64,000 bases of DNA. It comes from Willaertia magna. Its lineage: Eukaryota > Heterolobosea > Eutetramitea > Acrasida > Naegleriidae. This document shows, one piece after another, positions 11,577 to 21,587 of this stretch. The notes under the pieces were generated by a model. The model was not told the DNA's origin and ran no database searches. It saw only the letters and a program-made list of their open reading frames with translations. The position numbers were made by a program, and so were the translations under genes. The number at the start of each line of letters is the position of its first letter. Position 1 is the stretch's first letter. The DNA lies in the NCBI GenBank assembly GCA_902984215.1, contig CADWAF010003358.1:1-64000 (forward strand), in the 5' to 3' direction.

Positions 11577-14500
11577 ATGAATTCAGATGATGACGACGAG
11601 GAATTGAAAGTTAGTAGTGATGAGGTTGATCAAAGAAAATTTGAGCTTAGCTTTTCCGAAGAAGACCTTGATCAAGATGAAAATGTAGAAACAGTAGATG
11701 ATAAACAATTAGAGAACGAAAATGAGATAATTGAAAAAGATTTACAACATTTTAATTATCAAAGCCTATTGAAGAATGATGGCTTTATGTTTAAAACTGA
11801 AGAAGAAAAGACTATGTCTGATAAAAAAATTGAGGGAAACATTAAAACTTTGTACGAAAAACTGTACATAGATTATAGAAATCGAAACAGCCTTAAAAAG
11901 ATGGACGCATTTGACCTCCTTTACTTTATGACCAATTATAGAGAAATTGACTGGGACAAACTAATTTATAAAGCAAAAGAAGAGAAAAGAAGAGAAACAT
12001 TAATAACTGAAATTAATAAGAAAGAAAGAATGAAAGGTTTTACAATGGATAAATTTGAAGAAGCTGACGGCAATATCATAGTTCAGATTATAGATGATAA
12101 TCCAAAGGAAACTGTAAAAAGAGAGTTAAATCAAAAAATAGAAAATTCTATAAAACAAATATTGGATGTTTTGTATCTGCCTATCAAAAAAGGAAACATT
12201 ACCAGACCACTAATGGATTTTGGTCCAAAGAAATTAAAACCAAAATTAAGGAGTATAATTAGCTCTATTGTATTTAAGGATGACATGTATTTAGAAGGAG
12301 ACGAAGAATGTCACGACAGCGATGAAGAGACGGAAGTTGGTCAATATGCCTCATACGATTTAGCCCATAAAGAACTAGAGAAAATGCAAAAAGAACTACA
12401 TGAGCTTAGAAACGAAAGAAGATCTTTCAATGAAAAAGAACACCTTTTGATAGAAATTGTAAGAGATAAAATGTACGAAGTAGCAAATGAGTCAAAACGA
12501 CAAACTGCTGAAATTAAACAATTGAAAGATCAAATAGTAAGCAGAAACAAAATAATAGACAAACTAAATGAAATGTACAATATGGATTTTCAACAGCTAA
12601 AGAGACAAATTCTAGAAAAAATAGAAATAGGAACTCTGAATGCTGGAAGTGCAGAACTTATGCTTTTAACAACAATGGGAGGTTCTGTGGTTAATGATAT
12701 ATCTTCCTTACTGGAAGAAGAAAGGAAAAAATCACAAGATACCCTAAAATTTACAAGAGCTACTTTTGATAAAGAGAAAAAACTTATTGAAAATCAAAAG
12801 TTAAAGGAAATTCAAATTTGGAAACAAAAATTAGAGAACATTGTAAATGAAAAATCTCAAAGTAATGAACAAAACCCTCGCCCAGAAACATCACAATCCA
12901 CAAAAAGTGTTAGAAAGCTCACTGTTGAATTGCTTCGTCCTAAAGAAATTAATACAGGAAATAGATTATTGTTTATAGACTACCAAAAGCCAGTAACAAT
13001 AGCCCCAAAACGTACATTTAATTTAAATCAGGAATTTTATGAAGATAATATTAGTGGGTCTGATTTGGATGAAACAAATTTTTCACGAAAAAAGAAAAAT
13101 AGAAAAAAGGTGCGTATTACATCCAGGAGTTCAACAAGGGACAGCTCCCCTTCTCTCTTTTTAAGTCACAACTTTGATGATCCAATACAAACATCCTCAA
13201 TTCTACCCTCTTCAATCAAAGATAAGGCGTTAAGAGATTATTTTATAAAATCTCAAAGAAATATAGAACTTTTTCGTAAACAAAACAAAGAGCTTAAAGA
13301 TATAATAAGAGATAGAAATGACAAAATTAAAGAATACAGTTTAAAGATAAAACAGTTTAAACTTAAAAATGGGAAGTTAAAAGATGAAATCTTAGTTTTC
13401 AAAAACTCGAACCAAAATGTTGATGACAGTACTGTCTCTATGAAATTGCAAATAAGGAGCCTTAACGAACAGCTCAAAAGGTATTCATTATTCGAAAAAA
13501 ATCTTTCCAGAAAACTGCAAAAAGAACTGGACAGTCAATTACAAGGAAATGTCGCTCCTAGCATTATTGCTAATCAAATTCTTGACAAAAAGAAAAGAAA
13601 AAGTATGCGAATTATTGAAATTAGAGAAAAGTTTGATGATTTGAAATTAAAAGTAGAATCAATGGAAGATAATCTAAAAATGGAGTTTCAAAATTTATTA
13701 GACGTACATACAGTGGGAGAATTACAAGAAGCAGTTGTAGAGGCTCAAGAATTGGATTCGAAGTACTCTAACAACGTTAGAAAGTGGGGCGATTATATTA
13801 AGAAAACAGCAATGAGAAAAACTAAAAGCCAACCGAGCATAGCCTTTAACAAACCCAATCAAAAAACATCTGATATGGGACTTTCTCTATTAGAGGATGA
13901 AGCTTTGTCTAGTATTACAAAGCTATCATCTTTTCCTACTGTTAAAATTGATAGAATTGTACAAACTGATATATCTCTTTTGTCATCTTTGAAAGAAAAC
14001 TTAGACGATCAAAAATTACTACAGCCCTACCTTGGAAAATTAGTTAACGAACACAAAGATCTGGATAATGTTTTGGACGACTTTGAAAAACAATACGAAT
14101 TATCGGATAAAGAAAAGAAAGCCTTAGAAAAGATTAAGGAAAAGAAACAACTACTAGAATTCGAAAGACAAGAAAAATGGAGAACTGTTTTATTACTTGC
14201 CAACAAGATTGCAAATTATAGCATGCAAAATAAACGAGCCCCAGTGCCTTTAGTAATCAACACAATTGATAAGGCCGGCGATCTTCAAAGGGACCTCAGT
14301 GACCACGCTAAGTTTTTTGGTGTCTTTCCTGGAAATCAAAAGTCTACTATTAACAGCAAATCTCAGCGATCGTTGAATACAAGTAATAACAGAGAACTAA
14401 GACAAGAAACTAATACTCCAATTCCTATAAATCCTTCTGTTGAAATTAATAACACAATTAACACCTCAAATGGAAGTTTTAACATTAATTTTGATGGAGA

Positions 14501-14756
14501 AAAGATCAATCTTGTGACACTTTCACCAATTGCCCCACTAGGTCAACTACAAAATGAATGGGAAAAGGAAAGACTAAAACTCCCTACTATCACGAACCCA
14601 AATAGCACCGCCAATGATACACAAGTTAAAGTGAACAGGATAGATAAAATCAACAACAGTAGAAGTTACAGCTTAACTCCTCCACCCAACGATTATAGAA
14701 TGTTTTTAAATTCTTATAAACTAAAACACCCTCCCAAGCGACCGTTTATTCCTTAA
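11577..14756 (+). CDS. large coiled-coil protein, function unknown
   Basis: A 1,059-aa single-exon protein that I cannot assign to a family. Residues 1-60 are very acidic. Residues about 90-150 form a charged block containing AFDLLYFMTNYREIDWDKL. Coiled-coil stretches rich in Lys/Glu cover roughly 260-340, 380-440, 560-690 and 830-890. Basic and Ser-rich linkers lie between them, including RKKKNRKKVRITSRSSTRDSS. The last 180 residues are Asn/Ser/Pro-rich and end in HPPKRPFIP. No catalytic or membrane motif is seen. The layout suggests a cytoskeletal, ciliary or scaffold protein, but that is a guess from composition. It starts after an A run, about 90 bases behind the DPP gene. Confidence 0.75.
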   Translation: MNSDDDDEELKVSSDEVDQRKFELSFSEEDLDQDENVETVDDKQLENENEIIEKDLQHFNYQSLLKNDGFMFKTEEEKTMSDKKIEGNIKTLYEKLYIDYRNRNSLKKMDAFDLLYFMTNYREIDWDKLIYKAKEEKRRETLITEINKKERMKGFTMDKFEEADGNIIVQIIDDNPKETVKRELNQKIENSIKQILDVLYLPIKKGNITRPLMDFGPKKLKPKLRSIISSIVFKDDMYLEGDEECHDSDEETEVGQYASYDLAHKELEKMQKELHELRNERRSFNEKEHLLIEIVRDKMYEVANESKRQTAEIKQLKDQIVSRNKIIDKLNEMYNMDFQQLKRQILEKIEIGTLNAGSAELMLLTTMGGSVVNDISSLLEEERKKSQDTLKFTRATFDKEKKLIENQKLKEIQIWKQKLENIVNEKSQSNEQNPRPETSQSTKSVRKLTVELLRPKEINTGNRLLFIDYQKPVTIAPKRTFNLNQEFYEDNISGSDLDETNFSRKKKNRKKVRITSRSSTRDSSPSLFLSHNFDDPIQTSSILPSSIKDKALRDYFIKSQRNIELFRKQNKELKDIIRDRNDKIKEYSLKIKQFKLKNGKLKDEILVFKNSNQNVDDSTVSMKLQIRSLNEQLKRYSLFEKNLSRKLQKELDSQLQGNVAPSIIANQILDKKKRKSMRIIEIREKFDDLKLKVESMEDNLKMEFQNLLDVHTVGELQEAVVEAQELDSKYSNNVRKWGDYIKKTAMRKTKSQPSIAFNKPNQKTSDMGLSLLEDEALSSITKLSSFPTVKIDRIVQTDISLLSSLKENLDDQKLLQPYLGKLVNEHKDLDNVLDDFEKQYELSDKEKKALEKIKEKKQLLEFERQEKWRTVLLLANKIANYSMQNKRAPVPLVINTIDKAGDLQRDLSDHAKFFGVFPGNQKSTINSKSQRSLNTSNNRELRQETNTPIPINPSVEINNTINTSNGSFNINFDGEKINLVTLSPIAPLGQLQNEWEKERLKLPTITNPNSTANDTQVKVNRIDKINNSRSYSLTPPPNDYRMFLNSYKLKHPPKRPFIP

Positions 14757-14904
14757 ATCGAATATTTCTTGTCTCCCTTATCATACAATGGATAAAACCC
14801 AATGATCATCAGCCTCATTGACTTCATTACCCAATGTCCAAAAGCAATCCATGAAAAAAGTTGTAAAAGATAGCCATCCCATTTCATCAAACCAAAACAA
14901 AAAA

Positions 14905-16364
14905 ATGTCAAAAACTACCCCTATTTATGATGCTCAGGTAGATCCTGATACAATTTTTAATCGTTTAGAAGTTTTAGGAGAAGGGTAAGAATTCAATTGA
15001 TCAATAAATATTTATTATTAATTTATAATCTAGATCATATGGTATTGTATACAAGGTGTTTAATAAACAAGATGGAAAAATTTACGCATTGAAATGTGTT
15101 CCTGTAGAAAATGATATTACTGAAGTAGAAAAGGAAATAAATATTTTAAAGGCTTGTGATTCTCCTTATATTGTAAATTATTTTGGAGCATATAAAAAGG
15201 ATCAAGAACTTCAAATAGCTATTGAATATTGTGGAGGAGGTAGTGTTCAAGACTTATTGACTGTACTTGGACCAGTTCTAAATGAACAACAAATTGCAGC
15301 TATTTGTTCTTCCGCATTAAAAGGTTTAGTTTATTTACATTCTCAAAAAAAGATTCACAGAGATATTAAAGCTGGTAATATTCTATTAACTTCAGAAGGA
15401 GATGTAAAATTAGCAGATTTGTAAGTATTAGTTTTTTTAGCCTAATATCTTATTCAATAATAGTGGTGTGAGTGCACAATTAAATAATACTATTTCAAAG
15501 AGACGTACTGTTATTGGTACTCCATACGTAAGTATTAATTCTTTTCAATATCTAATTTTGTATTAGTGGATGGCTCCAGAAGTTATACAAGAAACTGAAT
15601 ATGATGGTAATGCAGATGTTTGGTCATTGGGTATAACTGCGATTGAAATGGCTGAAGGTAAACCACCACTTCATGGAATTCATCCAATGAGAGCAATATT
15701 TATGATTCCTAATAGACCACCACCAACCTTTGCTAATCCCGATAAATGGTCAGATGAATTTAAAGACTTTGTAGCATGTTGTTTAATGAAAGATCCATCT
15801 GAAAGACCAAGTTCTAAACAATTATTAAAACATAAATTTATTCAACGTGCTAAATCAACTAAAACACTTCAAGAATTAATTGAAAAGATGAATAATATAT
15901 TCCAAGAAGCAGGAGGTAGATTAAATTACTTTAAGAAGAAGGCTGAAAATGAGGCTGGAAATGAAACTGCTTCAAGTTCTGATGATGAAACTGATTCATC
16001 TGATACTGACTCTGAAGAAGATGAATATGGAACTTTAGTTCATAACAAAAATCTTAATCAAACTACAAAAGTAACAAAGAAGAAAGTTGAAAGTAGCAGT
16101 AGTGAAGAAGATGATTCTGACGATGATTCAGATGATGAGTGTGGTACTATGGTAAAACATTCAATTCCTCCAAAAGTTAATAATAATATTTCATTAAGTG
16201 CAGAAGCTGAACAATTTAGAAAAACAGTAACAAATTTATCAAAGGAAGAATTAAAGAAGAAATTACAAAATCTTGATGATGAAGAACAAAAACAAATACA
16301 GATTATTAAGAATACTTTTGCTGAGAGGAAACAAATTGTAAAAGCTTTAATTGAACAAAAATAA
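14905..16364 (+). CDS. Hippo/MST-type STE20 kinase with SARAH domain, four exons
   Basis: Ser/Thr kinase of the GCK-II (MST1/2, Hippo) group. In other eukaryotes it phosphorylates NDR/LATS kinases and MOB and pairs with Salvador or RASSF. Exons: 14905-14984, 15034-15420, 15464-15527 and 15567-16364, with introns of 49, 43 and 39 nt. The first intron lies in the glycine loop (GEG/SYG), the second inside DFG and the third before WMAPE. The protein is 442 aa: GEGSYGIVYK, IHRDIKAGN, DFGVSAQ, activation loop RRTVIGTPYWMAPEV, and GITAIEMAEGKPP as in MST. An acidic Ser/Asp linker contains two GTxV/GTMV motifs like those of MST. The last 45 or so residues (NLSKEELKKKLQNLD onward) fit a SARAH helix. 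Family call is strong. Confidence 0.93.
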
Positions 16365-16535
16365 TTTTTTGTATAGTATTATTATAGTTTATTGTCAACT
16401 AGACAGTGTGTATACTTCCTTTAATGAATTTCATCAATACTTTTTATCAAATCAATAAATAATTTATTTTGAATGCCTTGTTGGCCCATTTCAAACGAAC
16501 GAATTTCTCCTTCCAAAAAAATATAAAAAAAAAGC

Positions 16536-16541
16536 ACGCGT
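16536..16541. promoter_or_regulatory. ACGCGT (MCB-like) element before the KDM4-like gene
   Basis: An ACGCGT core inside GCACGCGTGT, 55 bases before the start codon at 16596, in otherwise A/T-only surroundings. It resembles the MluI cell-cycle box of fungi. Function is inferred only. Confidence 0.25.
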
Positions 16542-16595
16542 GTTTAAAATTTATCTTTGCAATCAGTTTAGATTGAGTTAAAAAATCGGTTCGGA

Positions 16596-18101
16596 ATGAG
16601 TCATATTGCTTATGAAAAAGTACCAGTGTTCTATCCAACACTAGAGGAAATGTCAGACTTTGTTGGCTATATGGAAAAGATAGATAAAGAATGTCTTTAT
16701 GCAGGGATTTGTAAAATTGTTCCACCTAAAGAATGGTTTCCTCATCACTACACTTTAGATAACATTGATTTTGAAATTGCCACACCTATTATACAGTATA
16801 ATAGTGGAGGAAAAGGTATTTATCAACAAGTACATGAAGAAACTAAGGCATCAACATTTAAACAATGGGAGAAGAGAGTAACAGAAAAAGCTCCAAAAAT
16901 CCCTGACAATCTTAAAAAGGAAGAAGAGATATTAGATTTTATGGAAAGAAGAATTTGGAAGAATGTTTTATTTAGACCTGCAATTTGTAAGTAAAAAGAT
17001 ATTAATTTTAATTATTAATTATCTAAAGATGGTTCTGATTTATATGGTAGTTTATTTACAGATGATTGTCCATCATGGAATTTAAGAAATTTAGATTCTT
17101 ATCTTTCAAGAATATTAAAACTACAAGGTAATGCTGTATTGCCAGGTATTAATAGTCCATATCTATATGTTGGTTCATATAAATCTTTATTTTCATGGCA
17201 TTGTGAAGATCTTGATTTATTTTCAATTAATTTTATGCATTTTGGTCAACCTAAAATTTGGTACACCATTCCATCTCCATATAAAAAACAATTTGAAGAT
17301 TTAGCTAAACAATTCTTTCCTGAAGAATTTGCTAATTGTTCACAATTTTTAAGACATAAAACTACTTTAATATCTCCTTCCATATTAAAAGAACATGGAA
17401 TTAAAGTTACAAGAGTAATGCAAAATCCAGGTGAATTTATTATAACTTTACCTGGAGCATATCATCAAGGTTTTAATTGGGATATTAATGTTAATGAAGC
17501 TGTTAATTTTGCTACAAGAAGATGGATAGATATTGGTAAATCATGTAAGAGATGTTTATGTGATCCAGATAGTGTTAGAATTGATTTAAATATTGATGTA
17601 GATGCTTTATACAATGATAATACACAACAAGAAGTAAATACTGTCAATAATCAATTATTAAATGATAGTAATAATATATTATCACAATTATTACCTCTTA
17701 AAGAAGGATTTACAAAATATTTTGATGAATCTACAATGACTTATAGTTATCCATTCATGGCACCTGCAAAAGTATATGATCATGAAATTCAAATTGAAGA
17801 ACAAAAGAAGAAAAAGAAGACAAGTAAAAAGAAGAAAGAAAAAGTTGTAAACAATAATTGTTTAAAGGTTAGAATTGTTCATACAAATGAAAATGGTCAA
17901 GTTCTTGAAACAAATGCATCTACTCCAACAATTATTCAGGAAAAGAAGACAACAAGTAAGAAGAAAGTAAACAATTCTTCATTAGTTGTAGATACAACAA
18001 GTGTTTCTACAGTTGAAAAGATAACAAAACAAAGAAAAACAAAGAAGCAACATCACCCTTTGTTTGCCAAATTCTATTCTAGACAAAGATTTTTAAAATA
18101 A
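16596..18101 (+). CDS. JmjN/JmjC histone lysine demethylase, KDM4-like, two exons
   Basis: Fe(II)/2-oxoglutarate demethylase, expected to act on methylated histone lysine in the nucleus. Exons 16596-16986 and 17029-18101 join across a 42-nt intron to give 487 aa. JmjN is at residues about 8-50 (VPVFYPTLEEMSDF, ending CKIVPPKEW). JmjC spans about 130-290 with iron ligands H188 and E190 (SWHCEDLDLFSINF) and H276 (AYHQGFN). FLRHKTTLISPSIL and the NFATRRWIDIG stretch are typical of KDM4/JMJD2. A CKRCLC motif follows where KDM4 has a zinc-binding Cys cluster. Animal KDM4 PHD and Tudor domains are absent; the C-terminal 190 residues are Asn-, then Lys-rich and may be a nuclear signal. Confidence 0.92.
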
Positions 18102-18183
18102 TTATGTACATTAAAATAAATAATTTGTAAAATGTGATCCTTTGATTTGTGAAAAACTGAGATATTGATGATTTGAAAAAAAA

Positions 18184-19089
18184 ATGTCTTCATTGATTGA
18201 TTTGCCAACATTAGAACAAATTCAACAATTACATTCTACTTATACTAAAAAAGCAGATAATAGTAAATTAGAATTAATTCATAAAGCATTAAATTTATTA
18301 TATAAAGTATTTGTTTTAAGTTTTAATGAAACAGATAGTGCTAGTTCATCACCAACAACAGAAATTCCTAAAAGTATTTTAGATGAAAAGAATACTATTC
18401 AATTTACTTTAGAAGAATTTAATAAAGAAAGACAAGATGGAAATAAATTAGATAATTTAACAATTTATCGTTTTTTACATGGTTACGATTGGAGTGTAGA
18501 AGAAGGAATGAGAATTTTAATTAAAACATTAAATTGGAGAAAGAATTATCAACCTGAAAAGATTCAACTCTCAGAATTTAAAGACACTCTTATTCCAGAA
18601 AAGTTTTTAATTGAAACTGGAAATGCAAAAGATGGAACTGCAATTATGTATTTATGGGTCAGTAGAGATGTATTAGAAAATACTGAAGAAAACAAACAAC
18701 TTAAATTTAGATATTTAGTTTATTTACATGAACAAATAATACCAAAACGTTTTGAAAAGGATGCTTTCCAAATTACATGGGTAGTTGATGTATCTGGTAT
18801 TTCATTAAGTTTAGTTAAAACTATGAAAGGCTTATTTGATGAAATTGGTTTTTATTATAGTGAAAGACTTAAGAGAGTTTGTGTTTTAAATGCAGGTTGG
18901 ACTATCAATCTTATTTGGGGATTTCTTGCTCCTTTCTTTAACGAAGAAGTTAGAAACAAATATATTATTATGAAATCTAAAGATGAATTATTGAACCATA
19001 TAGATAAAGAACAACTAATAGAAGAACATGGAGGAGATAGAAAGCTTGATTATGATCAATACTTTAAATCCTTAGAAGAATCTAAATAA
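18184..19089 (+). CDS. CRAL-TRIO (Sec14-like) lipid-binding protein
   Basis: 301-aa single-exon protein of the Sec14/CRAL-TRIO family, which binds and exchanges phosphoinositides or other lipids between membranes. The CRAL-TRIO N-helical part reads DNLTIYRFLHGYDWSVEEGM (about residue 95) and WRKNY. The lipid pocket domain covers about 140-285, with VVDVSGISLSL, the GFYYSERLKRVCVLNAGW stretch and FLAPFFNEEVRNK, which is the gate helix region. HGGD near the end is also typical. The first 75 residues are family-unspecific. Start chosen behind an A run. Specific lipid unknown. Confidence 0.9.
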   Translation: MSSLIDLPTLEQIQQLHSTYTKKADNSKLELIHKALNLLYKVFVLSFNETDSASSSPTTEIPKSILDEKNTIQFTLEEFNKERQDGNKLDNLTIYRFLHGYDWSVEEGMRILIKTLNWRKNYQPEKIQLSEFKDTLIPEKFLIETGNAKDGTAIMYLWVSRDVLENTEENKQLKFRYLVYLHEQIIPKRFEKDAFQITWVVDVSGISLSLVKTMKGLFDEIGFYYSERLKRVCVLNAGWTINLIWGFLAPFFNEEVRNKYIIMKSKDELLNHIDKEQLIEEHGGDRKLDYDQYFKSLEESK

Positions 19090-19159
19090 ATGTATATTAA
19101 GGAAATGAACAAGAAATTGTAATTTATTGCCAAAAACGAATAAAAGTACACTTAAATAT

Positions 19160-19612
19160 TTAAAGAGAAGACTTAAGCTTTTCTAATAAATATTTCTCTT
19201 CAAGGTCTGCTAATGCAGTACCTTCCATACAAACCATGGAGCAGTTTAACTTGCTGTAAAGAGTTCCCTTGGTTGATGCCATCAACATTTTCAACTTCAA
19301 TTTAGATTTATTTGGGCACCAGTGGAGGTAAACTAGTTTAGAAATGTGTCTTTCTACACTATCTTCAACCTTAACTGTTTCAAAGTTAAGGGTAACCCAT
19401 ACTGGAGAGGTTTCATATTCCTTTTTAATAACGTTTTCTATTAAGTCATTCCAGGTATCTGCATTTTCTCCCTTAGCAATTTTCTTAACTACATCTACTG
19501 AGGAACATTCATCGTTAATAGCAAAAACTAATGCCCTCCATTGGGATTTTTGGGAATTGAATGTCTTGAATTCATCAATACAGCTATCAGAAACTCTAAC
19601 TCCTGCGTCCAT
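19160..19612 (-). CDS. ADF/cofilin family actin-depolymerising protein
   Basis: Binds actin and promotes filament severing and turnover, important for amoeboid movement. From the start at 19612 it is 150 aa, the normal length of a single ADF-H domain. It begins MDAGVRVSDSCIDEFK, as ADF/cofilins do. WRALVFAINDE and KMLMASTKGTLYSKL (the long actin-binding helix) and the C-terminal LEEKYLLEKL agree with the fold. The reading frame stays open upstream to an ATG at 19762. That would add 50 basic, hydrophobic residues not found in the family, so I chose the shorter form, although no A run precedes 19612. Confidence 0.9.
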   Translation of the reverse strand: MDAGVRVSDSCIDEFKTFNSQKSQWRALVFAINDECSSVDVVKKIAKGENADTWNDLIENVIKKEYETSPVWVTLNFETVKVEDSVERHISKLVYLHWCPNKSKLKLKMLMASTKGTLYSKLNCSMVCMEGTALADLEEKYLLEKLKSSL

Positions 19613-20003
19613 TCTAGTGTTCTTTTGTTTTTTTTGAAAATATTGTAGACGGTAATTTGTAATTTTTGAAACGAAAAATGGAGGGATTTTACCATTCGAT
19701 ACTTGACCTTTCTTTACAAAATGACTTCTTAGCAACCGTAAATAAACAGCTTTTGGCAGCATAATTAACAAATAGTAGTTGTTGGACTATCACTTTAAAA
19801 TTGCTTTTCAATAGTTTTAAGAAGTTAATAGTATCCGATAATTGGTAAAAAGTATCTTGTTGTTTGGTGATTTCATCACTGATAAAAATTTGGAACTATT
19901 TATCAGGGCATTTGTCTCTAAGGTGAAACAGGCAAATTTTTACTGAACGATTTTTATTAAAAGCGAAAATGATTTTTGTTTTGAGCAAAAAAATATATCA
20001 ACA
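19613..20003. other. divergent promoter between ADF and pyrophosphatase
   Basis: About 390 bases shared by two outward-facing genes. The first 150 bases are an in-frame open extension of the ADF gene that may be 5' UTR. The rest is AT-rich, with no clear promoter motif apart from GATTTCATCACTGAT-type imperfect dyads. Confidence 0.5.
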
Positions 20004-20828
20004 ATGGCACACGCATGGCATGGTAAGTACAAGAATTGCGTCATTATTAATTAACTGTTATTTTGCAGATTTGGGTAAGTTTGAAAATTTCAATAATTTA
20101 TCAATTAAAAAATAATTTTTTGGTTAGACGTAAGTTTTATTTTGTTTTTGGAATAGTTTATTAACTCTGTAATAGTGGAGATGTGAAAAGGGTGAACACA
20201 TCAGTGAAGAAGACCCAACAATGTTTAACTGTGTTATTGAAATTCCAATGGGATCTAAAGTAAAATACGAATTAGATAAAGAAACAGGTTTATTAAAAGT
20301 AGATCGTATTCTTTCATCATCTGTAAGTAGAATTTAACGAGTTGTTGGCATAACCCATTTGTTTAGGTTGTATACCCAGCAAACTATGGTTTCATTCCAC
20401 AAACCTATGGTGATGATCATGATCCTCTTGATGTCTTAGTTTTAATGCAACAATCTGTTGCTCCACTTATTTTCCTCCGTGCAAAACCTATTGGTGTTAT
20501 GTGGATGACTGATAACGGTGAAAAGGATGATAAAATTGTTTGCGTACATGCAGATGACCCAGAATATAACCATTATAATGATATTTCTGAACTTCCTCCA
20601 CACAAATTACAAGAATTAAGAATTTTCTTTGAAGATTATAAAAAATTAGAAAAGAAGACAGTTAGAGTTGATGGTTTCGAAGGTCCAGCTGAATCAAGAA
20701 AGATTGTTGCTAACGGAATTAAAGCATACAAGGAATATGTTAAACAAAAAGAACAAGAAGGAGAAGAATTAATCTCACCTAAGTTTAAAGCATATAAGAA
20801 CTTCTTCGGAAAGGAAGAACAAAATTAA
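20004..20828 (+). CDS. soluble inorganic pyrophosphatase, five exons with micro-exons
   Basis: Family I pyrophosphatase that hydrolyses PPi to phosphate in the cytosol and pulls biosynthetic reactions forward. Proposed exons: 20004-20022, 20069-20074 (6 nt), 20128-20129 (2 nt), 20176-20322 and 20367-20828, giving 211 aa. Each intron (46, 53, 46, 44 nt) begins GTAAGT and ends AG. The start reads MAHAWHDLDW, like the conserved HPWHDL of plant and bacterial enzymes. Then follow [51 protein letters not shown] and [18 protein letters not shown], carrying the metal-binding acidic residues. Alternative: splicing from 20074 directly to 20210 also restores frame and avoids the 2-nt exon. The downstream enzyme part is certain; the 5' splice pattern is not. 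Confidence 0.93.
20069..20129 (+). other. proposed 6-nt (20069-20074) and 2-nt (20128-20129) micro-exons
   Basis: ATTTGG sits between GCAG and GTAAGT. AC sits between TTAG and GTAAGT. The 6-nt exon can be skipped without changing frame. The 2-nt exon is needed for frame if the next acceptor is at 20175. All flanking introns have the size normal for this genome. Confidence 0.55.
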
Positions 20829-20864
20829 ATTTATTAAAACCCTAATTTAATTTTATTTACATGT

Positions 20865-21245
20865 TTATGGATTAGTTGTGAAACCATCAAAGGGGAATTG
20901 ATGAATTTCTTGCTTAAGTTCAATCTTTCTAACAGTTTCTTTTTGTAAGTCTTCTATTGTTTTTCCTTCTGTTTCCCTTTCAGCCTTAATTATAGACTCA
21001 GAACATGACGCAACGTTCTCGTTCCAGCCCTCCACTCCATCAATAGAGGGAATAATGTCTCCCTTTTTGGTTTTTTCTACTTCTTTTTCAAAACCTTATT
21101 ATTATGTTAGTTTATTGTTAAATGTTTCTTACTTACGAATTGGAGTGTCAGTCTCGCCTGTAACCAATTCAACTCTTACAAATCTTGATTGGAAAGCTGG
21201 TCTTAAGAAAAATAACAGTTTGTTGTGTTTAGTTAATCTATTCAT
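20865..21245 (-). CDS. small two-exon protein, possibly mitochondrial, family unknown
   Basis: Two short exons, 21245-21137 and 21094-20865, joined across a 42-nt GTAAGT-AAG intron, read as 112 aa. The N-terminus (MNRLTKHNKLLFFLRPAFQS) is basic and hydrophobic without acidic residues, like a mitochondrial presequence. The second exon begins FEKEVEKTKKGDIIP and holds GWNENVASCSESIIKAERE and IEDLQKETVRKIE, which look like a compact helical domain. I do not recognise the family. The evidence for coding is the consistent phase, the amino-acid composition and the lack of stops. It is convergent with the pyrophosphatase (37 bases between stops). Confidence 0.6.
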
Positions 21246-21587
21246 TTCTTTTGTATGTTAAAAACATTAATAATTATCAACCTATTAATACCAAATGTTA
21301 CTTTCTATAAAAGTAAAAAATACAAAGCAAAAAGTGCATTCTATTTTTGTTGTTAATCACCAAGTCAAATTTTTGTTTGGAACAAGGGTATTTACAATTT
21401 TCAAATTTATAATTTTTATTTATTTTTACGTTGGGTTTTCTAAAAGCTTTGTATAAGAAAGACAAAAATCTATTTAAATCATTCTTTCCCTTTTGCGAAT
21501 GAAACACAACAAATAAACTGAATAAGATGTAAACATTACAGACAATTAGCAACAAATTGTTTACAAAATCAAATAAACCATTAAAAA

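Noticed and set aside
16447..16725. Minus-strand 92-codon frame over the KDM4 start
   Set aside because: Overlaps the well-supported JmjN coding sequence and has no family signature.
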